A stretch of 44,432 nucleotides of DNA from a bacterium (GTDB lineage: Bacteria; Myxococcota_A; Bradymonadia; UBA7976; UBA1532), in NCBI GenBank assembly GCA_030426945.1, contig JAUHXL010000006.1, forward strand, positions 1 to 44,432. The letters are read 5' to 3'. The translations under genes were made by a program, and so were the position numbers. The notes beneath the pieces are model-generated. The model was not told the origin of the DNA. It worked only from the letters and a program-made list of their open reading frames with translations, and did no database searches. How positions within the stretch are numbered: position 1 is the stretch's first letter; every line of letters starts with the position of its first letter. Shown piece after piece: positions 18,731 through 26,358 of this stretch.

Positions 18731-18804
18731 TCGGGGTGAGAGGATTCGAACCTCCGACCACCAGTACCCAAAACTGGTGCGCTACCAGACTGCGCTACAC
18801 CCCG
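18731..18804 (-). tRNA. tRNA-Pro (TGG)
   Basis: 74 bases. Acceptor CGGGGTG/CACCCCG, discriminator A, anticodon stem CCAGT/ACTGG with loop TTTTGGG. CCA not encoded. It is the first tRNA of the Pro-Arg-His-Arg-Lys-Lys-Leu series, close to the promoter at 18830-18858. Confidence 0.96.
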
Positions 18805-18829
18805 TCCGGGGGGCCCTCGAAGACGCAGC

Positions 18830-18858
18830 AAGCTAGCGGCCGGCCGCAGGGCGGTCAA
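18830..18858 (-). promoter_or_regulatory. Candidate promoter of the seven-tRNA cluster
   Basis: Minus-strand TTGACC (18853-18858, overlapping the rdgB stop), 17 bases, TAGCTT (18830-18835). The mature tRNA-Pro 5' end follows 26 bases after the -10. Same -35 as the tRNA-Asp promoter. Confidence 0.5.
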
Positions 18859-19472
18859 CCAAAAAGTTGCCTCAGCAACGGCTCGATGGCGCGCGCCGCG
18901 CGGCCGCGGTGGCTGACGGCGTGCTTCTCGTCGGCCGCCAGCTCGGCGGTCGTGCGCCCGTCGGGCAGGGCGAAGATGGGATCGTAGCCGAAGCCGTCGG
19001 CGCCGCGCGGCGCCCGGGTGAGGGCACCTTCGACGACGCCGCGCGTGCAGACGCAGCCGTCCTGCCGCCAGGCGCCGGGCGGCAGCGCGGCGTCCGCGGG
19101 CAGCCCGGCGACGGCGATGACCGCGGTGAAGCGCGCGCGGCGGTCGGTGGCGTCGGCGGTGGCGGCCAGCAGCGCCTCGAGGCGATCCCGGTCGCTGCCC
19201 TCGACGTAGCGGGCGCTGCGCACGCCGGGCGCCCAGCCGAGCGCGGCCACCTCGATGCCGCTGTCGTCGGCCAGGCAGGGCGCGCCGGTGTGCGCGTGGG
19301 CCGCGCGCGCCTTCAGCACCGCGTTGCCGGCGAAGTCGGGCGCGTCCTCGACCACCTCGGGCATGGGTGGGAAGTCGGCCAGCGAGGCCAGGGGCAGCCC
19401 CGGCAGGAGCTGGCGGAACTCGCCCAGCTTGTGGGCGTTGCCGGTGGCGACGACGAGCCGGGGCGCGCTCAC
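18855..19472 (-). CDS. rdgB: RdgB/HAM1 inosine/xanthosine triphosphate pyrophosphatase
   Basis: The product has 205 residues. It hydrolyses dITP, ITP and XTP to monophosphates, keeping deaminated purines out of nucleic acids. The substrate signature TGNAHK is at 10-15, the catalytic acidic motif is CLADDSGIEVAAL, and FGYDPIFALPDGRT and HRGRA near the end complete the family pattern. The start is GTG 19472, overlapping the rph stop by GTGA; this matches the expected N terminus and implies translational coupling. The rph-rdgB arrangement is common in bacteria. Confidence 0.95.
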   Translation of the reverse strand: MSAPRLVVATGNAHKLGEFRQLLPGLPLASLADFPPMPEVVEDAPDFAGNAVLKARAAHAHTGAPCLADDSGIEVAALGWAPGVRSARYVEGSDRDRLEALLAATADATDRRARFTAVIAVAGLPADAALPPGAWRQDGCVCTRGVVEGALTRAPRGADGFGYDPIFALPDGRTTAELAADEKHAVSHRGRAARAIEPLLRQLFG

Positions 19473-20197
19473 GCGGTCACCCCCGCGGCGGCCAGCGCCT
19501 CGCGCTGCAGGGCGAACAGCACCTGGCAGGCGGCGTCGGCGTGCTCGACCATCTCGAGCAGCTGATCGTGCGAGAACACCTTGCCCTCGGCGGTGCCCTG
19601 GATCTCGACGAGGCCGTCGGGGCGCGCGACGTAGTTGAGGTCGACCTCGGCGGCGCTGTCCTCGCGGTAGTCGAGGTCGGTGACGACGCGCCCGTCGACC
19701 ACGCCCACCGACACCGCGGCCACCTGTGGCGGCAGGACGAACTTCACCGCGTCGGCGCGGGCCGCCTCGCGCGCGGCGAGGGCCGCGGCCACCCAGCCCC
19801 CGGTGATCGAGGCGCAGCGGGTGCCGCCGTCGGCCTGCATCACGTCGCAGTCCACCCACATCGTGCGGCTGCCGAGGCGATCGAGATCGATGGCCGCGCG
19901 CAGGCTGCGCCCGATGAGGCGCTGGATCTCGGCGGTGCGGCCGGCGATCTTCTGGCGCTCGCGCCGGTACCGGCCGCGGGTGGCCGCGGGCAGCATCGCG
20001 TACTCGGCGGTCAGCCAGCCGCCGCCGGATCCCTGGCGGTGGGCGGGCACCTTGTCGTCGAGGGTGGCGGCGCACAGCACGTGGGTGTGGCCCCAGCGGA
20101 CGAGGACCGAGCCGGCGGCGTCGCGCTGCAGGCCGGTCTGGAACTCGACGGACCGCAGCGCGGCGGGGGCGCGGCCGTCAGGGCGCGGGCTTGCCAT
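19469..20197 (-). CDS. rph: Ribonuclease PH
   Basis: The product has 242 residues. It is a phosphorolytic 3'-5' exoribonuclease that trims tRNA precursors. The conserved N terminus is RPDGRAPAALRSVEF; GWLTAEYAMLPAAT and the Arg-rich GRYRRERQKIAGRTAEIQRL region are typical, as is the phosphate-site block CDVMQADGGTRCASI. Full length is normal. The start at 20197 overlaps the end of the amidase gene by 20 bases. Its place between tRNA-Thr and a tRNA cluster whose members mostly lack encoded CCA fits its job, though that is inference. Confidence 0.95.
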   Translation of the reverse strand: MASPRPDGRAPAALRSVEFQTGLQRDAAGSVLVRWGHTHVLCAATLDDKVPAHRQGSGGGWLTAEYAMLPAATRGRYRRERQKIAGRTAEIQRLIGRSLRAAIDLDRLGSRTMWVDCDVMQADGGTRCASITGGWVAAALAAREAARADAVKFVLPPQVAAVSVGVVDGRVVTDLDYREDSAAEVDLNYVARPDGLVEIQGTAEGKVFSHDQLLEMVEHADAACQVLFALQREALAAAGVTA

Positions 20198-20981
20198 GGG
20201 GCTCCTGACTGAGCTGGCGGGGGGCGAGCACGAGGCGGCCGAAGTCGAGCACGCCGTCGGCGAGGGCGCGGGCGATCTTCGCCTGCCCGGCCTCGCTCGT
20301 GATGTAGCGCCCCTCCCGGTAGTGGTTGATGAAGCCGACCTCGCAGACGACGGCCGGCATGGCGGCCCCCATCAGAACATAGAAGGGCGCCTGTTTGACG
20401 CCCCGGTTCTTGAACGGGCTGGCCGGCACCATGCGCTGCTGGATGAGCGCGGCGAGGCGCTCGGCGTCGGCGTGGGCGCGCTCGCGGGTGAGGTCGAGCA
20501 AGATGTCCTGCACCACGTCGTCGCCCACCGGGGCGCCGGCGGCCGTCGAGACGGCCGTGGGGTCGGCGTTCTCGAAGACGGCCAGGCGGCGGGCGGCCTC
20601 GTCGGTCGCGCTCAACGCGAGGAAGAAGGTCTCGTGGCCGCTGGGGCCGGGCTTCTCGGTGGCGTTGAGGTGGATGCTGACGAAGACGTCGGCGGCGAGG
20701 CGGTTGGCGAGGCCGATGCGCGCCTTGAGCGACAGGTCGCGATCGTCGGTGCGGGTGAGCACGACCTCGACGCCGGCGGCGCGCAGGTGCGCCGCCATCT
20801 GGGTCGCGAGGCGGAGCGAGTGCTGCTTCTCCCACCGGCCGGGTCGGTGGCGGTCCGGCGCGCCCTGGTTGGTGCCGCCGTGGCCGGGATCGATCACCAC
20901 CAGGCGCAGGCCGGGCGCGGCGGAGGCGGGCGCCGCCGCGAGACCCAGGGCCAGGGCGAGAGAGGAGAGGCTGCCGCGCAC
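20178..20981 (-). CDS. N-acetylmuramoyl-L-alanine amidase (Amidase_3)
   Basis: The product is about 267 residues. It is an exported zinc amidase that cuts the peptide from MurNAc in peptidoglycan. After a signal peptide ending APASA come IDPGHGGTNQGA (first zinc His), DVFVSIHLNA (second His) and AVVCEVGFINH (catalytic Glu), the AmiC/CwlM-type order. The start is uncertain: GTG 20981 is the only start codon between the signal peptide and the tRNA gene, but the GGAGG before it is very close. A longer reading into tRNA-Thr is rejected. The gene probably shares its transcript with tRNA-Thr, rph and rdgB. Confidence 0.88.
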   Translation of the reverse strand: MRGSLSSLALALGLAAAPASAAPGLRLVVIDPGHGGTNQGAPDRHRPGRWEKQHSLRLATQMAAHLRAAGVEVVLTRTDDRDLSLKARIGLANRLAADVFVSIHLNATEKPGPSGHETFFLALSATDEAARRLAVFENADPTAVSTAAGAPVGDDVVQDILLDLTRERAHADAERLAALIQQRMVPASPFKNRGVKQAPFYVLMGAAMPAVVCEVGFINHYREGRYITSEAGQAKIARALADGVLDFGRLVLAPRQLSQEPHGKPAP

Positions 20982-21000
20982 ACCTCCACGTCGCGCGCGA

Positions 21001-21014
21001 CCCCCGAACGGGGG
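21001..21014 (-). other. Hairpin between tRNA-Thr and the amidase gene
   Basis: CCCCCG and CGGGGG around AA, in the 74-base gap between tRNA-Thr and the amidase. There is no T-run on either side, so termination is not expected; processing is possible. Confidence 0.35.
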
Positions 21015-21055
21015 ACGCTGGCCGGGGCCGTGACGACGCGGAAGGTGCGGTGCGT

Positions 21056-21131
21056 TGGAGCCGACAGTCGGACTTGAACCGACGACCTGCTCATTACGAG
21101 TGAGCTGCTCTACCAACTGAGCTATGTCGGC
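21056..21131 (-). tRNA. tRNA-Thr (CGT)
   Basis: 76 bases including encoded CCA (complement of 21056-21058). Acceptor GCCGACA/TGTCGGC, discriminator T, anticodon stem GCTCA/TGAGC with loop CTCGTAA. It is the first unit downstream of the promoter at 21156-21184. Confidence 0.96.
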
Positions 21132-21155
21132 GCTGCAAGGAACGACAGCCGCGAG

Positions 21156-21184
21156 ACGTTAGCAGCGGCCCCCGAGCCCGTCAA
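21156..21184 (-). promoter_or_regulatory. Candidate promoter of tRNA-Thr and downstream genes
   Basis: Minus-strand TTGACG (21179-21184), 17 bases, TAACGT (21156-21161), 25 bases before the mature tRNA. No other promoter is evident before the amidase-rph-rdgB genes. Confidence 0.5.
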
Positions 21185-21246
21185 CGGTTTTGCCCCCGAG
21201 GCCGGTCTATCTGCTATGAAGGGCGCGGACGTGGGGGAGGTCGCGC

Positions 21247-23601
21247 ATGCGCAGGGGCTGGCTGGCCGCGCTGGTGGTCGCGCTCGGGGGGTGCGCCGAG
21301 GGCGGCGGCGCGCGCGTGGCCGCGCGCGGCGACTGTACGGAGACCGCCGAGTGCCCGCGGGGCCGCACCTGCGTGAACAACCTGTGCGTGCTGGGGCCCG
21401 AGGACGCGACGGCGCCCGACGCCGAGGCCGACGCGGCGCTCGACGCGGCCACGCCGGACGACGCCACGCGGCCCGCCGTCGACGCCGCGCCCGATGGGGC
21501 GACCGCCGAGGACGCCGCGCCCGTGGAGGACGGGGCGGCGCCCGCGGACGCCGCGCCCCCGGGCCCCGACGCCGCCGAGCCCCCCTGCCAGCCGGGCGCG
21601 CGGCGCGACTGCGGTCGCAGCGTGGGCCTGTGCCGACGCGGAACGCAGAGCTGCGCCGAGGGGGGCACCTGGGGCCCCTGCGAGGGGGGCGTGCAGCCCA
21701 CCGACGAGGTCTGCAACCTGGCCGACGACGACTGCAACGGCGTGGTGGACGACGGCTTCGGGGTGGGCGACGCCTGCGAAGGCGTCGGCGCCTGCGGCGC
21801 GGGCGTGGTCGAGTGCCGCAACACCATCCGCACGCGGTGCAGCACCGATCCCGGCGGCAGCCAGGACGCCTCGCGGGTCGAGTCGTGCAACGGCGAGGAC
21901 GACGACTGCGACGGCATGGCCGACGAGGGGCTGCGGGTCGGCGGCGACTGCGAGGGCATGTGCGGACCCGGCGACCTCGAGTGCGACGACGCCGGCGGCG
22001 TGCGCTGCAGCACGGATCCCGGCGGCAGCGACAGCGTGCCGCGCGCCGAGGTGTGCAACGGGCGCGACGACGACTGCAACGGGATGATCGACGACACCTT
22101 CGAGCTGGGCGCGGCCTGCGACGGCGAGGGCGCCTGCGGCGCCGGCGTGCGCGAGTGCGACGGCGCGGGCGGGGTGCGCTGCAGCAGCGACGCGGGCGGC
22201 AGCGCCAGCCAGGCGATCGACGAGGCCTGCAACGCGGCGGACGATGACTGCGACGGGACGATCGACGAGGGCTTCGACCTGGGCGCGGCGTGCGACGGCG
22301 AGGGGGCCTGCGGCGCCGGGGTGCTGGAGTGCGACGCGCAGGGGATGATCCTGTGCAGCACGGATCCCGGCGGCAGCATGTCGGGGGCGCGGGCCGAGGC
22401 CTGCAACGAGGCCGACGACGACTGCGACGGCGCGGTGGACGAGGGGCTGAACCTGGGCGCGGCCTGCCCCGGCGTCGGGCGCTGCCCGGCGGGCGTGCTG
22501 GCCTGCGGATCGGACGCGTCGGTCGTGTGCAGCACCTTCCCCGGCGGGCCGGATGATCGCTCGCGCGACGAGCTGTGCGACGGCGCCGACGACGACTGCG
22601 ACGGCACGGCCGACGAGGGCTTCGACCTGGGCATGGCCTGCATGGGGCTGGGGGCGTGCGGTGGCGGCGTGGCCGAGTGCGACGCGGCGGGCGGCGCGCG
22701 CTGCAGCACCGCGCCGGGCGGCAGCGAGGATGCGTCGGGGCCCGAGGCCTGCAACGGGGTGGACGACGACTGCGACGGGACCATCGACGAGGACGGCGGC
22801 TGCGGCGGGGACACCTGCGACACCGCGCCGCCCCTGCCGCCGGACGCGGTGGTGACGGGGAACTCGGCGCAGCTCGAGAACGACTACGGCGACTCGACCT
22901 GCGTGGGTCAGTCGCCGGGGCGCGATCAGATCTTCCGTCTGGACGTGCCGGCGGCCGGATCCTACGCGGTCGCGGTGGCGCCGACCGGCGCCGGCTTCGA
23001 TCCGATGTTCTGGGTGACCAGCGGCAGCGCCTGCGATCCGGCGTCGGTGCGCACCTGCCTGTCCGGCCGGGCGATCGAGGCGGCCGGGCGGCCCGAGGCG
23101 CGGCTGATCAACTTCCTGCGGGGCGACACCTTCTACCTGGTGGTCGACGGCCGCGGGGATCTGGCCGGCGGTCCCTTCGTGGCCACGGCGCAGCCGGTGG
23201 CGCGGGGCGAGACCTGCGGCACGGCCATCCCGCTGACCGTGCCGGCCCAGTTCCCGGGCACCACGGAGGGGCGGGGGCGCGATCTGGCCGGGCAGCAGTG
23301 CCCGGGGGGCACGCTGACCACCGGTCCGGAGCAGGTGTTCCGGTTGGATCTCGAGGCGGCGGCTGCGCTGCGCATCACGGTGCTGCCGGCGGCGACCGGC
23401 AGCCCGGCGCCCGATCCGGTCATCTACGTGACGAACGACTGCGTGAACGTGGATCAGGGCTGCGCCGGCGGACGCAACGCCGCCGGCGCCGGCGGGGCCG
23501 AGACCCTGGACGTCGATCTCGCCGCGGGCACCTGGTTCGTGGTGGTCGACCACCCGAACAACGCGGGCGGCGCCTTCTTCCTCGAGATCACGGAGCGGTA
23601 G
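21247..23601 (+). CDS. Lipoprotein with seven CNGxDDDCDGxxDE repeats and two PPC-like domains
   Basis: The product has 784 residues. GGGGGAGG lies six bases before the ATG. The signal ends at lipobox LGGC (Cys16). Then come a Cys-rich start (TETAECPRGRTC), an Ala/Asp/Pro linker of about 80 residues, and seven units of 56-58 residues, each with a CNxxDDDCxGxxDE acidic/Cys motif like the putative metal-binding (MopI-type) repeats of myxobacterial surface proteins. The Asp clusters suggest calcium binding. Two beta domains of about 120 residues follow, with pre-peptidase C-terminal character (DQIFRLDVPAAGSYAVAV and EQVFRLDLEAAAALRITV). It is probably an outer-surface, disulfide-rich protein; no catalytic domain is seen and the partner is unknown. 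Confidence 0.88.
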   Translation: MRRGWLAALVVALGGCAEGGGARVAARGDCTETAECPRGRTCVNNLCVLGPEDATAPDAEADAALDAATPDDATRPAVDAAPDGATAEDAAPVEDGAAPADAAPPGPDAAEPPCQPGARRDCGRSVGLCRRGTQSCAEGGTWGPCEGGVQPTDEVCNLADDDCNGVVDDGFGVGDACEGVGACGAGVVECRNTIRTRCSTDPGGSQDASRVESCNGEDDDCDGMADEGLRVGGDCEGMCGPGDLECDDAGGVRCSTDPGGSDSVPRAEVCNGRDDDCNGMIDDTFELGAACDGEGACGAGVRECDGAGGVRCSSDAGGSASQAIDEACNAADDDCDGTIDEGFDLGAACDGEGACGAGVLECDAQGMILCSTDPGGSMSGARAEACNEADDDCDGAVDEGLNLGAACPGVGRCPAGVLACGSDASVVCSTFPGGPDDRSRDELCDGADDDCDGTADEGFDLGMACMGLGACGGGVAECDAAGGARCSTAPGGSEDASGPEACNGVDDDCDGTIDEDGGCGGDTCDTAPPLPPDAVVTGNSAQLENDYGDSTCVGQSPGRDQIFRLDVPAAGSYAVAVAPTGAGFDPMFWVTSGSACDPASVRTCLSGRAIEAAGRPEARLINFLRGDTFYLVVDGRGDLAGGPFVATAQPVARGETCGTAIPLTVPAQFPGTTEGRGRDLAGQQCPGGTLTTGPEQVFRLDLEAAAALRITVLPAATGSPAPDPVIYVTNDCVNVDQGCAGGRNAAGAGGAETLDVDLAAGTWFVVVDHPNNAGGAFFLEITER
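21712..22806 (+). repeat. Seven-copy tandem coding repeat, 174-base period
   Basis: The TGC that opens each CNxxDDDC motif lies at 21712, 21886, 22054, 22228, 22402, 22576 and 22750. Spacing is 174 bases except for one 168-base step between copies 2 and 3. Each unit also carries a CSTDPGGS-type block. Confidence 0.92.
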
Positions 23602-23610
23602 GGCGCCGCC

Positions 23611-24792
23611 TCAGCGCAGCCAGGCATCGCCCTGCAGGCGGTAGGTCACGCCGCCCTTCTCTTCCCAGGGCACCGGCAGCGGCTCGTGCGGCACGACGCC
23701 GGGCGGATCCACCCGGTAGTAGCTGCCCTCGTTGATCGCACCCTCCAGCGTCGCCGCCTCGACCTTGAAGCGGCGGGCGCCGCTGCCCTTCAGGATGCGG
23801 AACTTCGCGACCGCCGCACCGCCGCGTTTCACGAAGCGTTCCGCGGTCTTGGCCGCGAACATGCGGCGCAGGATCCCGTCGCGCACGCCGAACACCTCGA
23901 CGACGTCCACCTGCACCTCGCCGGGCACGGCCCACTCGCGGTGCTCGACGAACAGCTCCTTGCCCGGCCGCCCGTCGAGCTCCATCAGATCGCTGCGCAG
24001 CACTTCCGCGCCGCTGCGCCAGCCGTGGGTGAAGTACAGATAGGCCGCGTCGCCGGGCAGGCGGCCGAGCACGACGATGTCCTCGTTGGTGATCAGCAGC
24101 GCCTCGTTGAGCGGATCGCCGGTCAGCTGCCCCTGGTGGCGCGCGAGCACCGTCGGGCTGCCCCGATCGCTCAGGTACAGGCGCTCGGCGTCGCCGGTCG
24201 GATCGAGGCGGAAGGTGGCCAGCGTGGGCCGACGCTCGGCGTCGACCGGCCCGTTGGCCACCGTCGCTTCGATGCGCACCGAGTCCGCGTCGGCGTCGTC
24301 GATCAGCGCGACGATGGGCACGTCGGATCCCACGACGCCCGGCAGATCCTGCAGGCGCACCTGCGCCTCGATCGCCCAGCCGTCGCGCCGCGTGGTGCCC
24401 ACCACCTTCCCGTGACGGTAGGGCTTGCCGTCCAGCTCGAGGGCCGGCGCGACGCCCAGCTCGAGCTGGTTGAGCAGCACGCGCAGCCGGCGCGGCGCTC
24501 TGCCCTCGGGCGCGAAGACGATCTCCAGGCGGTCGCCGGTGGTGGCCGCGCCCGGCTGGAAGACGTCGTCCACCGCCTGCACCGCGACGAACAGGTGGTC
24601 GGCGTCGAAGGCGATCTGCAGCCGGGCAGACAGATCCTTGGGCCCGCCGTGATCGCCCTTCACGGCGCGGTCGACGAGCGCCACCGGCCGCCCGTCCCAC
24701 TCCTGGAAGAAGGCGTCGACGGCGATGTCGCCGGGGGCGGAGGGGCCGACGACGAGCGGCGCGGCGAGGAGGATCGCGGCGACGACGCTCAT
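23611..24792 (-). CDS. Exported protein with N-terminal CBM9-like domain
   Basis: The product has 393 residues. It starts at ATG 24792 behind GGGAG, two bases after the stop of the FHA regulator. The N terminus is a signal peptide (SVVAAILLAAPLVVGPSA). Residues about 20-170 follow the family 9 carbohydrate-binding/DOMON-like pattern: an initial IAVDAFFQEWDG, then LQIAFDADHLFVAVQAVDD, GDRLEIVFAP and DGWAIEAQVRLQDL. The C-terminal half is beta-rich and not recognised. No catalytic motif is seen, so binding of a sugar or other ligand in the periplasm is the best inference. It is co-transcribed with the regulator, suggesting a functional link. Confidence 0.75.
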   Translation of the reverse strand: MSVVAAILLAAPLVVGPSAPGDIAVDAFFQEWDGRPVALVDRAVKGDHGGPKDLSARLQIAFDADHLFVAVQAVDDVFQPGAATTGDRLEIVFAPEGRAPRRLRVLLNQLELGVAPALELDGKPYRHGKVVGTTRRDGWAIEAQVRLQDLPGVVGSDVPIVALIDDADADSVRIEATVANGPVDAERRPTLATFRLDPTGDAERLYLSDRGSPTVLARHQGQLTGDPLNEALLITNEDIVVLGRLPGDAAYLYFTHGWRSGAEVLRSDLMELDGRPGKELFVEHREWAVPGEVQVDVVEVFGVRDGILRRMFAAKTAERFVKRGGAAVAKFRILKGSGARRFKVEAATLEGAINEGSYYRVDPPGVVPHEPLPVPWEEKGGVTYRLQGDAWLR

Positions 24793-24794
24793 GG

Positions 24795-26225
24795 TCACTC
24801 CCGCTCGGGCAGCTGGATGTCGTACTTCTGCATCAGCCGGTAGACGTGGCGCCGGTCGATGCCCGCCTCGCGGGCCACGCGGCTGATGTTCATGTTGAAG
24901 CGCTCGAGCAGGGTGACCAGGTAGTCGCGCTCGAACTGCGCGACCATGGCCTCCTTGGCCTCCTTCAGACCGGCGCCCGGATCGAGCTGCGCGACGACCG
25001 CGGCGCGCTTGCTCGGCCGCCCCATGCGCGCCTGCAGATCGCCGGGCAGGTCGCTGGCGTCGATGATCTCGTGCTCGCAGAAGGTGGCGGCGCGCTCGAC
25101 CACGTTGCGCAGCTCCCGCACGTTGCCCGGCCAGTCGTAGTCGGCCATCGCCCCGAGGGCGTCGTCCGAGAAGCCGCGCGCGTGCAGCGTCGGCTGGCGC
25201 TCGCGCAGCCCGCGCAGGAAGTGGTTGACCAGCAGCGGCACGTCCTCGAGGCGCTCGCGCAGGGGCGGCAGCTGCATGCGCACCTTGGCGAGGCGGTAGT
25301 AGAGGTCCTGCCGGAAGGCGCCCTCCTCGACCATCGTCTGCAGGTCGCGGTTGGTCGCGGCCACGACGCGGCAGTCCACCCGGATGGTGCGCTCGCCGCC
25401 CACCCGCCGGATCTCGCCGTTCTCGAGGGCGCGCAGGAACTTGGGCTGCAGCGGCAGCGACATCTCGCCGAGCTCGTCGAAGAAGATCGTGCCGCCCTCG
25501 GCGCGCTCGAAGACGCCCCGGTGGGTGCGGTGCGCGCCCGAGAAGGCGCCCTTCTCGTGCCCGAACAGCTCGCTCTCGAGCAGGTTCTCGGGGAAGGCCG
25601 AGCAATCGAAGATCACCAGCGGTCGTCGGCGCCGGCGCGAGTGATCGTGGATGGCGCGCGCGACGAGCTCCTTGCCGGTGCCCGTCTCGCCCTGCACCAC
25701 CACCGACAGCTCGCTGGGCGCGACCTTGTCGATGACGCCGTAGATGTCGCGCATGCGCGGCGACGCCCCGATGAGCGCGCCGTACTGGCTGCGGCGGATC
25801 GGGTAGACGGGGATCTCTTCGATCAGGGGCACGAAGCGGATGAGCGAATTGCCGACGAGCAGCTCGCAGTTGGGGAACAGGAAGGCCTCGCGGATGCGCA
25901 GGTTGCCGACGTAGGTGCCGTTGGTCGAGTCATGGTCGACCAACAGGTACTCGTCCCCGATGTGGCGGATCTCACAATGGAATCGGCTGACCGTGTTGTC
26001 GTCCAGCACCAGATCGCAGCCCTCGTTGGTGCCGATGCGGACGATGTTCTTCGAGACGATCATCTCGACGCCCGTGCTGGGCCCGTCGACGACGACGAGC
26101 TTGCACTTCTCGACCTGGATCATCTCGGTGATCGCGTTGACGTTCACCTCGACGGTGCGCTGCCGGTCGTCGTGCTCCTGCTCGGGGGGCAGGTCGTCGA
26201 TGCTGGGCTCGCGGGGCTGTGACAT
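24795..26225 (-). CDS. FHA-domain sigma-54-dependent transcriptional activator (GAFSGA variant)
   Basis: The product has 476 residues. The FHA phosphothreonine-binding domain covers about 42-132 (RIGTNEGCDLVL, VSRFHCEIR, DHDSTNGTYV). The AAA+ domain has Walker A GETGTGKE at 179-186, the sigma-54 contact loop GAFSGA at 226-231, Walker B GGTIFFDE at 244-251, then VAATNRDL and YDWPGNVRELRNVVE. A Fis-type helix-turn-helix ends it (ISRVAREAGIDRRHVYRLMQKY). Ser replaces the usual Thr of GAFTGA; such variants occur but are less common. ATG 26225 is chosen because it gives MSQPREPS and lies about eight bases after a -10, so the mRNA may be nearly leaderless; no ribosome site is seen. Ser/Thr kinase input through FHA is the inference. 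Confidence 0.95.
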   Translation of the reverse strand: MSQPREPSIDDLPPEQEHDDRQRTVEVNVNAITEMIQVEKCKLVVVDGPSTGVEMIVSKNIVRIGTNEGCDLVLDDNTVSRFHCEIRHIGDEYLLVDHDSTNGTYVGNLRIREAFLFPNCELLVGNSLIRFVPLIEEIPVYPIRRSQYGALIGASPRMRDIYGVIDKVAPSELSVVVQGETGTGKELVARAIHDHSRRRRRPLVIFDCSAFPENLLESELFGHEKGAFSGAHRTHRGVFERAEGGTIFFDELGEMSLPLQPKFLRALENGEIRRVGGERTIRVDCRVVAATNRDLQTMVEEGAFRQDLYYRLAKVRMQLPPLRERLEDVPLLVNHFLRGLRERQPTLHARGFSDDALGAMADYDWPGNVRELRNVVERAATFCEHEIIDASDLPGDLQARMGRPSKRAAVVAQLDPGAGLKEAKEAMVAQFERDYLVTLLERFNMNISRVAREAGIDRRHVYRLMQKYDIQLPERE

Positions 26226-26232
26226 GCGAGTC

Positions 26233-26261
26233 AAGTTAAGGGGGCCGGTGGGGTGCGTCAA
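26233..26261 (-). promoter_or_regulatory. Candidate promoter of the FHA activator (near-leaderless)
   Basis: Minus-strand TTGACG (26256-26261), 17 bases, TAACTT (26233-26238). Expected transcription start is about 26225-26227, at the ATG itself. Confidence 0.55.
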
Positions 26262-26358
26262 TCGGGTCACGGTGAATGGCGATCCCCTCGGGTCGTCGCT
26301 TGACGCGGCGCGGGCCGGGGGCCAAGGTGCCCGCGGCGATCGCGTCCGAGGAGGCGAG

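Noticed and set aside
21001-21014. CCCCCG-AA-CGGGGG as a terminator between tRNA-Thr and the amidase
   Set aside because: No T-run on either strand, and the downstream genes lack another promoter.
20982-21116. N-terminal extension of the amidase into tRNA-Thr
   Set aside because: The extra residues are translated tRNA sequence; a mature tRNA cannot also be the coding leader, and the signal peptide starts after 20981.
26226-26358. Sigma-54 -24/-12 promoter upstream of the FHA activator or lolA
   Set aside because: A TGGC is present, but no GC at the required distance; the sigma-70-like site explains the activator better.
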